Positions 56,048-63,945 of a stretch of DNA of 64,000 nucleotides are shown in pieces. Position 1 is the stretch's first letter. Every line of letters starts with the position of its first letter. A program made the translations under genes and the position numbers. The notes beneath the pieces are model-generated. The model saw nothing but the letters and a program-made list of their open reading frames with translations. It was not told where the DNA came from and did no database searches. This stretch comes from DATFYM01 sp035315065 (GTDB lineage: Bacteria; Acidobacteriota; Terriglobia; UBA7540): the NCBI GenBank assembly GCA_035315065.1, contig DATFYM010000067.1, positions 30,498 to 94,497 of the forward strand. Reading direction: 5' to 3'.

Positions 56048-56167
56048 TTAGCCACCAAGTCAATGAAACAAATAGTTTACTCTAAGTAAAGCCACTATGT
56101 AATTGAAAAATATGAGAATTAGCTTCGGGGGGCTCCGTTGCCCCTTGATCGACCAAGCAGCCGGGGC

Positions 56168-56195
56168 TAAACATTTTCATGCGTTATGCCGATAA
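56168..56195 (+). promoter_or_regulatory. FliA (sigma-28) type promoter upstream of cheY-cheB-cheR
   Basis: TAAA at 56168-56171, 16 bp, GCCGATAA at 56188-56195. The -10 element is perfect; the spacer is one base longer than the E. coli consensus, as it is in the fliG promoter. The first gene starts 64 bp downstream. Confidence 0.75.
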
Positions 56196-56259
56196 TCGGG
56201 TCAGGGTTTATTGCAGGACCGGGGCGGCGCGGAGGGAGCCTGCAAGGCAAGGAGGGCGC

Positions 56260-56631
56260 GTGCGCGCACTTGTTATCGACGATTCGAGGACCACACGGAA
56301 GATCCTGATGCGGATGCTGAACAAAATGGGCTTCGAGACTGTCGAGGCCGCCGACGGTCGCGAGGGGCTGGACCGGCTCAAGGAAATGGGAGCGAGCGAT
56401 CTGGTTCTGGTGGACTGGAACATGCCGGTAATGGACGGCTTCGATTTCGTTCGGGCGGTGCGGGCGGAAAGGGAGTACGACAGTGTGCCTTTGGTCATGG
56501 TGACCACCCACAACGACCTGGAGAGCGTAGCCCAGGCCCTGGAAGCGGGCGCCACCGAATTCATCATGAAGCCGTTCACGGAAGACGTCATTCGGGAGAA
56601 ACTGGCGTTGGTGGGGACTCTCGAGGCCTAA
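56260..56631 (+). CDS. CheY-like single-domain response regulator
   Basis: 123 aa from GTG at 56260 with GGAGGG 3 bp upstream; the longer in-frame reading overlaps the promoter and is rejected. Receiver domain: acidic pair in VIDDSRTTRK, phospho-acceptor Asp in LVLVDWNMPVMDGFDF, Thr in MVTTHND, Lys in MKPFTEDVIREKL. Phosphorylated by CheA, it would bind the FliM/FliN switch. A second CheY-like gene sits at 58683; which of the two drives the motor cannot be decided. Confidence 0.93.
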   Translation: MRALVIDDSRTTRKILMRMLNKMGFETVEAADGREGLDRLKEMGASDLVLVDWNMPVMDGFDFVRAVRAEREYDSVPLVMVTTHNDLESVAQALEAGATEFIMKPFTEDVIREKLALVGTLEA

Positions 56632-56634
56632 GCG

Positions 56635-57756
56635 ATGCGCAGAATTCGAATCCTCGTGGTAGACGACTCGGTGGTGGTCCGCCGCCTGCTGACGGACGCC
56701 CTCGCAGCGGATCCCAGTCTCGAGGTGGTGGGGGCGGCGGCCGACGGCCGAATTGCCCTCGCCCGCATCTCCCAGCTCAATCCGGACGTCGTCACGCTCG
56801 ATGTCGAGATGCCGGAGATGGATGGGCTCGAGGCCTTGGCGGCCATCCGCAAGTCCTGGGCTCGTCTGCCGGTGATCATGTTCAGTACCGTCACCGAGCG
56901 CGGGGCCGCGGCCACGCTGGATGCGCTCTCGCTGGGGGCAAACGACTACGTCACCAAGCCCTCGAATGTGGGCGGAGCCACGGCCGCCATGGCACGCATC
57001 CGCGAAGAACTGATCCCAAAAATCAAGATCCACTGCGGCGCCGTGGGCGGCGCGGCCCAGGTTCCGAGCGCGATTCCCGCTCAAGCTTCGGTCACCAGAA
57101 GTATTGCGCTGACGGCTCCGCGCCGCGGGTGCCGGGTGGAGATCGTGGCCATCGGTGTATCGACGGGCGGGCCAAATGCCCTGGCGGAACTTATTCCGCA
57201 ACTACCCGCGCACCTGCCGGTGCCGGTAGTCATCGTGCAGCACATGCCCCCGATTTTCACCAAGTTTCTGGCGGAGCGGCTAGCGTCGAAATCTCAGATC
57301 AGCGTGGAGGAGGGGTCACCGAACCAGGCGGTCGAGCCGGGCCACGCCTGGCTGGCACCGGGCAACTTCCACATGATTTTGAAGCGCGAGGGATCGGTAG
57401 TCCGGATCGAGACCCACCAGGGGCCGCCCGAAAATTCCTGCCGGCCGGCGGTGGATGTTCTGTTCCGCTCCGTGGCCGCCAGCTACGGCGCTGGCGCCCT
57501 AGGGGTGGTGATGACAGGGATGGGACAAGACGGTTTGCGCGGCTGCGAATGCATTCGCGAACAAGGCGGCCGGGTGATCGTGCAGGACGAGGCTACTTCG
57601 GTGGTCTGGGGCATGCCCGGCTTTGTGGCCCATGCCGGCCTCGCCGACAAGGTGTTGCCCCTGGGTCAGATGGCGGAAGAGATTGCACGGCGGGTGCGCG
57701 AGTTTCGGGCGCCGGCCCCGGTCCGGGTGGCAGAGCGGCAGTTTGAGCTGAGATAA
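56635..57756 (+). CDS. cheB: Chemotaxis protein-glutamate methylesterase CheB
   Basis: 373 aa, starting 3 bp after the previous stop. Receiver domain ~1-125 (VVDDSVVVRRLLTDALAADP, VTLDVEMPEMDGLEALAAIR), linker, then the esterase domain with the Ser-His-Asp triad: S in IGVSTGGPNALAELIPQLP, H in VIVQHMPPIFTKFLAERLA, D in VMTGMGQDGLRGCECIREQG. It removes methyl groups from, or deamidates, receptor glutamates and so drives adaptation opposite CheR. Length is normal. Confidence 0.96.
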   Translation: MRRIRILVVDDSVVVRRLLTDALAADPSLEVVGAAADGRIALARISQLNPDVVTLDVEMPEMDGLEALAAIRKSWARLPVIMFSTVTERGAAATLDALSLGANDYVTKPSNVGGATAAMARIREELIPKIKIHCGAVGGAAQVPSAIPAQASVTRSIALTAPRRGCRVEIVAIGVSTGGPNALAELIPQLPAHLPVPVVIVQHMPPIFTKFLAERLASKSQISVEEGSPNQAVEPGHAWLAPGNFHMILKREGSVVRIETHQGPPENSCRPAVDVLFRSVAASYGAGALGVVMTGMGQDGLRGCECIREQGGRVIVQDEATSVVWGMPGFVAHAGLADKVLPLGQMAEEIARRVREFRAPAPVRVAERQFELR

Positions 57757-57772
57757 GAAGGCTTACCATACG

Positions 57773-58609
57773 ATGGCGATCACGAGACCAGACTTCGAGT
57801 TCATCCGGGACTTGGTTCGCGTCAAGGCGGGCATCGTTCTCGACCCCGGCAAGGAGTACCTGGTGGAGTCCCGCCTGGCGCCTCTCGCCCGGAAGGAGGG
57901 TCTCCCGTCCCTTTCGGCCTTGGTTGCCGGGCTGCGTTCCCGGTCGCCGAACAGCCTTCACTACAAAGTCATCGAGGCAATGACCACCAACGAGACGACC
58001 TTCTTCCGGGACCACAAACCCTTTGAGTTGCTCCGAACCAAGGTGCTGCCGGAGGTCGTCTCCCGCCGCGGCGCCGGAAGAAGAATCTCGATCTGGTGCG
58101 CGGCCTCCTCCAGCGGCCAGGAGCCCTACAGCATCGCCATGCTGTTGCGGGAGCACTTCCCGTTTCTCGCCACTTGGCGCGTGGATTTCATCGCCAGCGA
58201 CATCTCGCAGGAGATGTTGGCGCGCACCCGGCAAGGGCGGTACAGCCAACTGGAGGTGAACCGTGGCTTGCCGGCGACTTACCTGGTGAAGTACTTCCGC
58301 AAAGAAGGTGCGGAATGGCAAGTTCTCGATGATTTGCGCCGGATGCTGAGCTTGAGGGAGATCAACCTGGCGGAAGCCTGGCCTCATCTGCCGACGCTGG
58401 ATATCGTTTTCATGCGCAACGTACTGATCTATTTCAGCGTCGAGTCAAAGAAGGAGATTCTGGCCCGCGTGCGGAAGTTGCTGAGGGTCGACGGCTACCT
58501 CTTCCTCGGTGGGGCCGAAACAACCTTGAACCTCGACGATAACTTTGAGGCCGTTCCCGGCCTCTCCACCTGTTATCGCCTGAAGGAAGCCGTGACTCAG
58601 CCCAACTAG
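57773..58609 (+). CDS. cheR: Chemotaxis protein methyltransferase CheR
   Basis: 278 aa. SAM-dependent methylation of receptor glutamates. N-terminal helical domain (FIRDLVRVKAGIVLDPGKEY, TTNETTFFRDHKPFELLRTK), then the Rossmann domain: ISIWCAASSSGQEPYSIAML (SAM loop), WRVDFIASDISQEMLARTRQ, LDIVFMRNVLIYFSVESKKE, and LFLGGAETTLNLDDNFEAV. None of the nearby receptors has the C-terminal pentapeptide that tethers some CheR proteins, so it must bind its substrate sites directly. Confidence 0.96.
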   Translation: MAITRPDFEFIRDLVRVKAGIVLDPGKEYLVESRLAPLARKEGLPSLSALVAGLRSRSPNSLHYKVIEAMTTNETTFFRDHKPFELLRTKVLPEVVSRRGAGRRISIWCAASSSGQEPYSIAMLLREHFPFLATWRVDFIASDISQEMLARTRQGRYSQLEVNRGLPATYLVKYFRKEGAEWQVLDDLRRMLSLREINLAEAWPHLPTLDIVFMRNVLIYFSVESKKEILARVRKLLRVDGYLFLGGAETTLNLDDNFEAVPGLSTCYRLKEAVTQPN

Positions 58610-58682
58610 GCGGCCAGCGTGGAGCGTGAAAGGAAGTAAAGAAGTCGATTTGAGAATGAACGCCCAGTCATAAGGTGAGACC

Positions 58683-59063
58683 ATGAAGAAAATGTGCGTC
58701 CTTATCGTCGATGACTCGTCCGTGATGCGGAAAATCGTTCAGAGGTCATTGCGCCTGGCAGGCCTCGACATCGAAACCGTGCTCGAGGCCGACAACGGCG
58801 AGCAGGCCCTGACCATCGTACAGCAGAATACCGTCGACCTGATCTTCAGCGACATCAACATGCCGAAGATGGACGGACTGGAGTTCGTGCGGCAACTTCA
58901 AAGCCTGGAGGCTGCCAAAGGCATTCCCATCGTCATGATCACCACGGAGGGGAGCCAGTCGCGAGTGGTCGAAGCCCTGTCGCTAGGGGCGCGCGGATAC
59001 ATCCGAAAACCGTTTACACCCGATCAGGTAAAGGAGCGCATCGCTCCGCTGCTGGAGGCATAG
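58683..59063 (+). CDS. cheY: CheY-like response regulator
   Basis: 126 aa. VLIVDDSSVMRKIVQRSLRL, phospho-Asp in LIFSDINMPKMDGLEFVRQL, Thr pair in VMITTEGSQSRV, Lys in YIRKPFTPDQVKERI. It is followed after 2 bp by cheX, which encodes its likely phosphatase, so this copy is the better candidate for the motor-binding CheY. Confidence 0.94.
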   Translation: MKKMCVLIVDDSSVMRKIVQRSLRLAGLDIETVLEADNGEQALTIVQQNTVDLIFSDINMPKMDGLEFVRQLQSLEAAKGIPIVMITTEGSQSRVVEALSLGARGYIRKPFTPDQVKERIAPLLEA

Positions 59064-59065
59064 AG

Positions 59066-59623
59066 ATGAGTTCAAACACCGACCAAGAGGTCAATGAGCG
59101 CGGCGCTCGCCTGGTGCTTACCGTGCGGACTTCGGATGGCGCTCCCCGCCCCAAGAGGAGCTGGACCCTGCCCGAGGGCGGGTGGGAGGAGCTGCTCCGG
59201 ATCGCCGCTTCCGAAATCCTGGAGTTCATGTTGGGGGTCCAGGTCGGTGAGCTGCCCGAATCGGCGTCCTGCAACTCGACCGAAATGACGGCCATGGTCG
59301 GACTGGCGGGTGAACTCAGTGGAGTCTTGAGCCTCCGGTGCCCGGCGGCGGCAGCAGCCACTCTGGCTTCCAAGATGCTCGGCACTGACATCGCACCGAC
59401 GGACGCTTACACTCGTGATGCCCTGGGCGAGATCTCGAACGTGATCGCGGGAACCCTCAAGGCCAAGGTGCCGGGCCTGGATGATGCCTGCCTGCTTTCC
59501 ACGCCGACCATTGTATGCGGAGGGGACTACCACCTCTTTTCGATCAGCAACTCTACTTCCGTCAGCGTCGCCCTGCAATTCGAGGGACAACCGCTGTGGA
59601 TCACACTCGATCTCCACCGTTAG
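59066..59623 (+). CDS. cheX: CheX/CheC-family CheY-P phosphatase
   Basis: 185 aa. The N-terminal ~50 residues are basic and extra. The body shows the CheC/CheX fold with the catalytic E-x-x-N: DALGEISNVIAGTLKAKVPG (Glu and Asn four positions apart). Only one such motif is present, as in CheX, and the upstream half has MVGLAGELSGVLSLRCP. It ends the sensory signal by removing phosphate from CheY. It lies at the convergent meeting point with the flagellar switch genes. Confidence 0.85.
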   Translation: MSSNTDQEVNERGARLVLTVRTSDGAPRPKRSWTLPEGGWEELLRIAASEILEFMLGVQVGELPESASCNSTEMTAMVGLAGELSGVLSLRCPAAAAATLASKMLGTDIAPTDAYTRDALGEISNVIAGTLKAKVPGLDDACLLSTPTIVCGGDYHLFSISNSTSVSVALQFEGQPLWITLDLHR

Positions 59624-59700
59624 TGAGAGCCTACTACACTAGGCCTAGCTATACATGCCAGGTTCGGGTTGGAGTAGCGTGGCGGCAAACAGCCGCACCC

Positions 59701-60561
59701 TCAGCGGCCCACGGATTCAAGGCGTTCTTCGCGCGCGGCAATCTCCGTGACCCTAAGTCCGTAGTTTCCGTCCACGATCACGAGCTGTCCCCGGGCGACC
59801 ACTCTCTGGCCCACCAGAAGTTCGACGGGGTCCTGCAGTTGCTGGTCCAGTTCGACCACCCCGCCCCGCCCGAGGTCGAGGATGTCGCGCACCAGCAACT
59901 GTCGCCCTCCCAAACGAAGGTAAACCTCCAGCTCGACGTCCCGAAGAAACCTGAGATTGGCGGCGTTGGGCGAGTCCTGACGAAGAGAGTTTGTCGTCCG
60001 GCTTTGGTCGCGTGGCAAGATTTCGCTTTCCTCCGCGTCGGGCTTGATGGCGCTCGCCAGTTCCGGGCTGAGGAAAAGATGGACGCTGACGGGTGAAACC
60101 TGGGCGCTGCCGCACCGCATGGCGACATGCACGGCGGGCGTCCATTGGGGACGGTCATTAGCTTGGAAAACAAGCCCGACCTCCCCGCCCAGCTTGATTC
60201 CCAGAGCGGTCGCCGCGCTACCGGCGGCTTGGCGCAGCAACTCGGCCGCGGCATCGGCATGGACGTCGTCAAACTCGACGGCCGGGTCGGGCGGTTCGCA
60301 CATCAAGATGCCAGCCAGCGACAGCGCGTCGGATTTGGAAACGAAGAGGGCCAGTTCTCCGCGCAATCGTTTTTCGGCGGAGAATCGCACCCACATTCCC
60401 GCTTCGGGTCGCGAGTAGGGATCGCCCTCGTCGGGATTGAGACTCTGAAGAATAAAAGGCTCGCTGCGGATCTGCTCGAGGACTTGGCGGAGGCTCTCAA
60501 ACCAAACTTGGCAGTACTCCTGCCCGGCGCGAGATACGGTAGCCACGGCCGCCACACTCAT
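59701..60561 (-). CDS. FliN/FliY-like flagellar switch protein with extra N-terminal domain
   Basis: 286 aa from ATG at 60561, overlapping the fliM stop (ATGA). The C-terminal ~80 residues are a SpoA/FliN domain (VELEVYLRLGGRQLLVRDIL, VELLVGQRVVARGQLVIVDG-NYGLRVTEI). The N-terminal ~180 residues have a CheC/FliY-like outline (RFSAEKRLRGELALFVSKSD, DAAAELLRQAAGSAATALGI) but no E-x-x-N motif, so phosphatase activity is unlikely. It joins the C-ring of the motor. A second, short FliN (61711-61992) is in the same operon. Confidence 0.83.
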   Translation of the reverse strand: MSVAAVATVSRAGQEYCQVWFESLRQVLEQIRSEPFILQSLNPDEGDPYSRPEAGMWVRFSAEKRLRGELALFVSKSDALSLAGILMCEPPDPAVEFDDVHADAAAELLRQAAGSAATALGIKLGGEVGLVFQANDRPQWTPAVHVAMRCGSAQVSPVSVHLFLSPELASAIKPDAEESEILPRDQSRTTNSLRQDSPNAANLRFLRDVELEVYLRLGGRQLLVRDILDLGRGGVVELDQQLQDPVELLVGQRVVARGQLVIVDGNYGLRVTEIAAREERLESVGR

Positions 60562-61547
60562 ATCGATTCCTTTTGAGTGTCGTGGCGAAGCAGCAGGCGT
60601 TTGTCGACGGTGGCGGCGCGTACTCCACCCACACGGACGGGATAAGCCGTGAACAGCGCCCGGCTGGCAACATTTAGCACGAGAGGCTCTCCAATCCGGT
60701 GTTGCAAGATGAGCGTCTGCCCGGCTCGCAACGCCACCAGATCGCCGCCGCGGACGAAGGCGGGCAGCACCACTTCCACGGGAAAGCGGCACTGTTGCAA
60801 CCGTCGGCGGCGCAGGTCAATATCCTCCCAAGTGACGCGCCGCTTCCGGGTCATCCACTGCTCGTCCATCTTTCGTAGCAGGGCGCTCGAAACCACCCCC
60901 GGAAAAGCCAGATTCATGGTACCGCGCGCGTCGGGCAACCGGATTTCAAAGCTGAGCGCCAGAACGCTCTCATTGGGGCCCATCAGGCGCTGCACCTGAG
61001 CCTCCTTTTGGCGCTGATAAAACCTCATCTGCAGGTCGATCAACGGCTGCCAAACGAGTTGCAGTTGGTCGCAGATAATCCTCGACACACTCTCGAGGAT
61101 CTGCTCCTCGATCTCCGTGATGTCTCGAGCGAACGTCTCGCCCTTCCCCTCACCTCCGAGAAGCAACTCCACCGCCGGGAAAGCCAGCGACGCGTCGAGG
61201 TGCAGGACGGCGGACGCCTCAAACGGTTGAAGGTCGATCGCGGCAACGTAAGACATTTCGACGATGCGCTGTAGGAACTCGTTGTACGGGAGTTGTTCCA
61301 CCGAAACGAGCGCAGCTTCAAAGAGAACCCGCAAATAGGCGCCGAGTCGCTCACTGAGATTGCGGGCGAAAGTGTCGTGGAGCAGGCTCACCGCACCGAC
61401 TTGCTGTTGATTCATCCGGCCAGCCTGGCCAAAGGAACAAGGCGTTACCTTCTGTTGCTTCCTTTCGCCTTCGCCTTGCCGGACCGGGCGGTTTTGCGCT
61501 GCCCGGATAAGCGCATCGATTTCCTCCTGGCTCAGGATTTTTTCCAT
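60558..61547 (-). CDS. fliM: Flagellar motor switch protein FliM
   Basis: 329 aa. The N-terminal CheY-P-binding peptide ILSQEEIDALIRAAQ is intact. The CheC-like middle domain (LLHDTFARNLSERLGAYLRV, YNEFLQRIVEMSYVAAIDLQ) is followed by a SpoA domain at the C-terminus (FPVEVVLPAFVRGGDLVALR-AGQTLIL). It receives CheY-P and couples it to FliG. In operon with the FliN genes; 163 bp separate it from the upstream short fliN. Confidence 0.95.
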   Translation of the reverse strand: MEKILSQEEIDALIRAAQNRPVRQGEGERKQQKVTPCSFGQAGRMNQQQVGAVSLLHDTFARNLSERLGAYLRVLFEAALVSVEQLPYNEFLQRIVEMSYVAAIDLQPFEASAVLHLDASLAFPAVELLLGGEGKGETFARDITEIEEQILESVSRIICDQLQLVWQPLIDLQMRFYQRQKEAQVQRLMGPNESVLALSFEIRLPDARGTMNLAFPGVVSSALLRKMDEQWMTRKRRVTWEDIDLRRRRLQQCRFPVEVVLPAFVRGGDLVALRAGQTLILQHRIGEPLVLNVASRALFTAYPVRVGGVRAATVDKRLLLRHDTQKESI

Positions 61548-61710
61548 CGTCGTTCACTCTTGACTTTCCCGGTGACCGCGCCCTTTAGCAACCTCCCGCC
61601 GGGCCGCCGCCGCGACGAGACAGTAGGCTACTTAGTAAGCCTAATAAGCCTAGTGTGTGAGCGTTACCCTCACCCGGGTTCCGCCAGCAGGCGCGAACAC
61701 TGCCGGGTGG

Positions 61711-61992
61711 TCATCGTAACTCGGTGATGCGAACGGCTAGTCGGTTGCCCACCACATTAAATTCCGCCCAGCCGACGATGACCTCGTTCACCCAGACGGG
61801 CAGGGGCGTACCCTCGCTGACCCGGCAGTCGATCACGGAGTCCAGCTCCATGTCCAGCAGGTCTCCTACCGTAAGCTTGGGTACCTGGAACGCGACGCTC
61901 AGCCTACAGGGTAGCCACTGTGCTTCGTTCCACGCTTCTTCGAGAGAAGGCCGGGATCCGGCATCCGGAGATTGTCTTGCTTGTTCGTTCAT
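61711..61992 (-). CDS. fliN: Flagellar motor switch protein FliN
   Basis: 93 aa. Essentially one SpoA domain: LPCRLSVAFQVPKLTVGDLL, DMELDSVIDCRVSEGTPLPV, WVNEVIVGWAEFNVVGNRLA-VRITELR. Typical short FliN of the C-ring. Its position between fliG and fliM is unusual compared with the common fliM-fliN order, and a second FliN-type protein follows fliM. Confidence 0.92.
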   Translation of the reverse strand: MNEQARQSPDAGSRPSLEEAWNEAQWLPCRLSVAFQVPKLTVGDLLDMELDSVIDCRVSEGTPLPVWVNEVIVGWAEFNVVGNRLAVRITELR

Positions 61993-62073
61993 AATTCACC
62001 GTCGATCCGGGCCCCGCAAAGTGCCATCGGGTGCCTTGCAGTCCGGAGCATGTTGCGTAGCGCGCTGTGGGCC

Positions 62074-63093
62074 TCAGGCGACCAAGGCATCTTCTCCCTC
62101 GTTCTTGAGCGTAATCTTGCCTTCCGCCTCCAGCTTGCGGGCCATGGTCACGATCTCGGCTTGGGCGCGCGAGACGTCTCGCGCCCGGACGGCCCCGGTT
62201 ACTTCCATATCTTCCTTGAACATCTCGGCCGCGCGCTCGGACATTCCGCCCAGGAACTTGTCCTTCAGCATCGGCGAAGCTCCCTTTAGCGCGATCGCCA
62301 GAGTCTTCTTGTCGAGCGCTCCCAGCAACTCGCGAATGCTGGCATCCGGGGCTACCAGGAAGTCCTCGAAGGTGAACATCACGTTGCGAATAGCCAGAGC
62401 CAGATTCGCGTCGACGGTTTCCAGCGACTCCAGGATGGACTTGCTGGCGCTCGCGTCCAGGCGGTTGAGGAGATCGGCAACCGCGTCGATACCTCCGTAG
62501 GTCAGCAACTTTTGTTTGCCCAGCCCTTTGATCTTCTTGGTCACAACCGCAACGATCTTCTGCACCATTTCCGGCGAGAATTGCCGGATCTTGGCCAAGC
62601 GCTCCACCACCTGGGACTTCGTGTCCTGCGGCAGCAGTTGAACCAGAGCGGAAGCCGTGCTGGCGCCCAGGTGGGCCAGGAGCAGGGCTACCGTCTGCGG
62701 GTGTTCTCCTTCCACGAACTTGAGAAGCTGCTGCGGGTCCGCCTTCTGTAGAGTTTCGAGGTCCTTCACCGAGACCTCCTCCGTCCGCGTCACCTGGAGC
62801 AGCAGGTCCTTGGCTGCCGCCTCGCCGAAAGCCTGCACCAGCAGGCGCTGCGCGTAGGAGATGCCCCCTTTCACCACGTACTCGCGGGTCAGCAAGAGCT
62901 TGTTGAATTCCTCGGTGATTTGCGCGGCCGTCTCGCTCGGGACGTACTCGAGCGCGGCAATCTCGCGGGTGAGGATCTCCACCTTAGTCTGAGGAAGGTT
63001 CCGATAGATGGCGCTGGCGGTCTTCTCACCGAGCAGCACCATGAGCATGGCGGCCTTTCGCAGCCCAGTCATCCTTTGTGGAACTTGCGCCAT
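62074..63093 (-). CDS. fliG: Flagellar motor switch protein FliG
   Basis: 339 aa. Typical FliG from the N-terminal FliF-binding part (LRKAAMLMVLLGEKTASAIY) through the EHPQTVALLLAHLGASTASA middle domain to the charged torque helix near the C-terminus (DKFLGGMSERAAEMFKEDME, then GAVRARDVSRAQAEIVTMAR). It interacts with MotA to make torque. First gene of the leftward switch operon, with a sigma-28 promoter 116 bp upstream. Confidence 0.97.
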   Translation of the reverse strand: MAQVPQRMTGLRKAAMLMVLLGEKTASAIYRNLPQTKVEILTREIAALEYVPSETAAQITEEFNKLLLTREYVVKGGISYAQRLLVQAFGEAAAKDLLLQVTRTEEVSVKDLETLQKADPQQLLKFVEGEHPQTVALLLAHLGASTASALVQLLPQDTKSQVVERLAKIRQFSPEMVQKIVAVVTKKIKGLGKQKLLTYGGIDAVADLLNRLDASASKSILESLETVDANLALAIRNVMFTFEDFLVAPDASIRELLGALDKKTLAIALKGASPMLKDKFLGGMSERAAEMFKEDMEVTGAVRARDVSRAQAEIVTMARKLEAEGKITLKNEGEDALVA

Positions 63094-63208
63094 GGGTGCG
63101 ACTTCCCTCTCGCGCGGTCAGCGCCTCTCCTAGACTAGTCGACTCAGCGGTCCACGCCGACGTCGCTCCTCCGGAAGCGGCCACGGGACGCGACAGGTCT
63201 CACGTTTC

Positions 63209-63236
63209 TTATCGGCCTGTTCCACCGGTCGCTTTA
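63209..63236 (-). promoter_or_regulatory. FliA (sigma-28) type promoter for the fliG operon
   Basis: On the minus strand TAAAG, then GCCGATAA after 16 bp counted from TAAA. The -10 is a perfect match and the spacer equals that of the promoter at 56168. Between it and fliG nothing else is seen. Confidence 0.75.
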
Positions 63237-63499
63237 AGCAAAAAAAGCATTGCGCTAACCGCCCATGTGTGCAAGTTCGAACGCAATGCATATGCTATAC
63301 AATGTGCGCCCTGTGGTCGAGCCTCGATTCTGCCCCGTGCAACCGCATGTGGCTTGGGATGGCTGCCGAGCCGCAGGCTTGAAGCGTTCTAGCAAAATCC
63401 ATTGGCAAAAAACCTCGACTTTCTGCGATTATCTGCACGTTTTTGTTGGAAAGTGGCCGAATTTGGTGCGATTCTGCCACAGAAATGAGGCCTCAACAA

Positions 63500-63945
63500 C
63501 AGGTTCGTTCTCAAATGCGCGCTTAAGGCTCGGCAGAAACTCAGTTAGCAGACCCTTTAGATTGACCAGCCCTTCGCCCGTTATGCGCAGAAACTTGGTC
63601 AACAACCGTTGCGGAATCAACAGATCGGCCTCACCACGTTCCAGTGGCCCGCCAAGGTTCGAAGAGGTCGCCCCACAGCTCGGCGGAAAAACGGCTAGCA
63701 AGTCCTTTAGATTGAGCAAGCCTCCGCCTGTTCTCCGAAGTAGACTTGCCAACAAGCACTGTTGAATCAATAGATTGCCCTCGTCACGTTTCGCTTGTCC
63801 GACAAAACCCCAGAAGGTGGTGCGAAGGTCGCCGGGAACATGGCCATTAAGTCCTTTAGATTCAGAACGCGGTGACTTCTTCGGCTGAGAAACTTGGCGA
63901 CCAACCGTCGCCGGATCAGTAGATTGCCGTGAGAGATCAACCGTG
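63500..63945 (-). pseudogene. Three tandem ~150-bp degenerate repeats with coding character
   Basis: Units at about 63531-63644, 63680-63792 and 63830-63945 share CCTTTAGATT and related sequence. On the minus strand they translate as NLLIRRRLVAKFLSR...VLNLKDLMAMFP, NLLIQQCLLASLLRRTGGGL-LNLKDLLAVFP and DLLIPQRLLTKFLRITGEGL-VNLKGLLTEFLP. Amino-acid similarity is clear, and the first unit lies in a different frame from the other two. This suggests an old repeat protein decaying by frameshift. No family recognised; no start codon or ribosome site is convincing. Confidence 0.5.

Noticed and set aside
55868..56089. 73-codon frame before the cheY promoter
   Set aside because: Half of it is the GGGTTCGGTCC element; no other coding sign.
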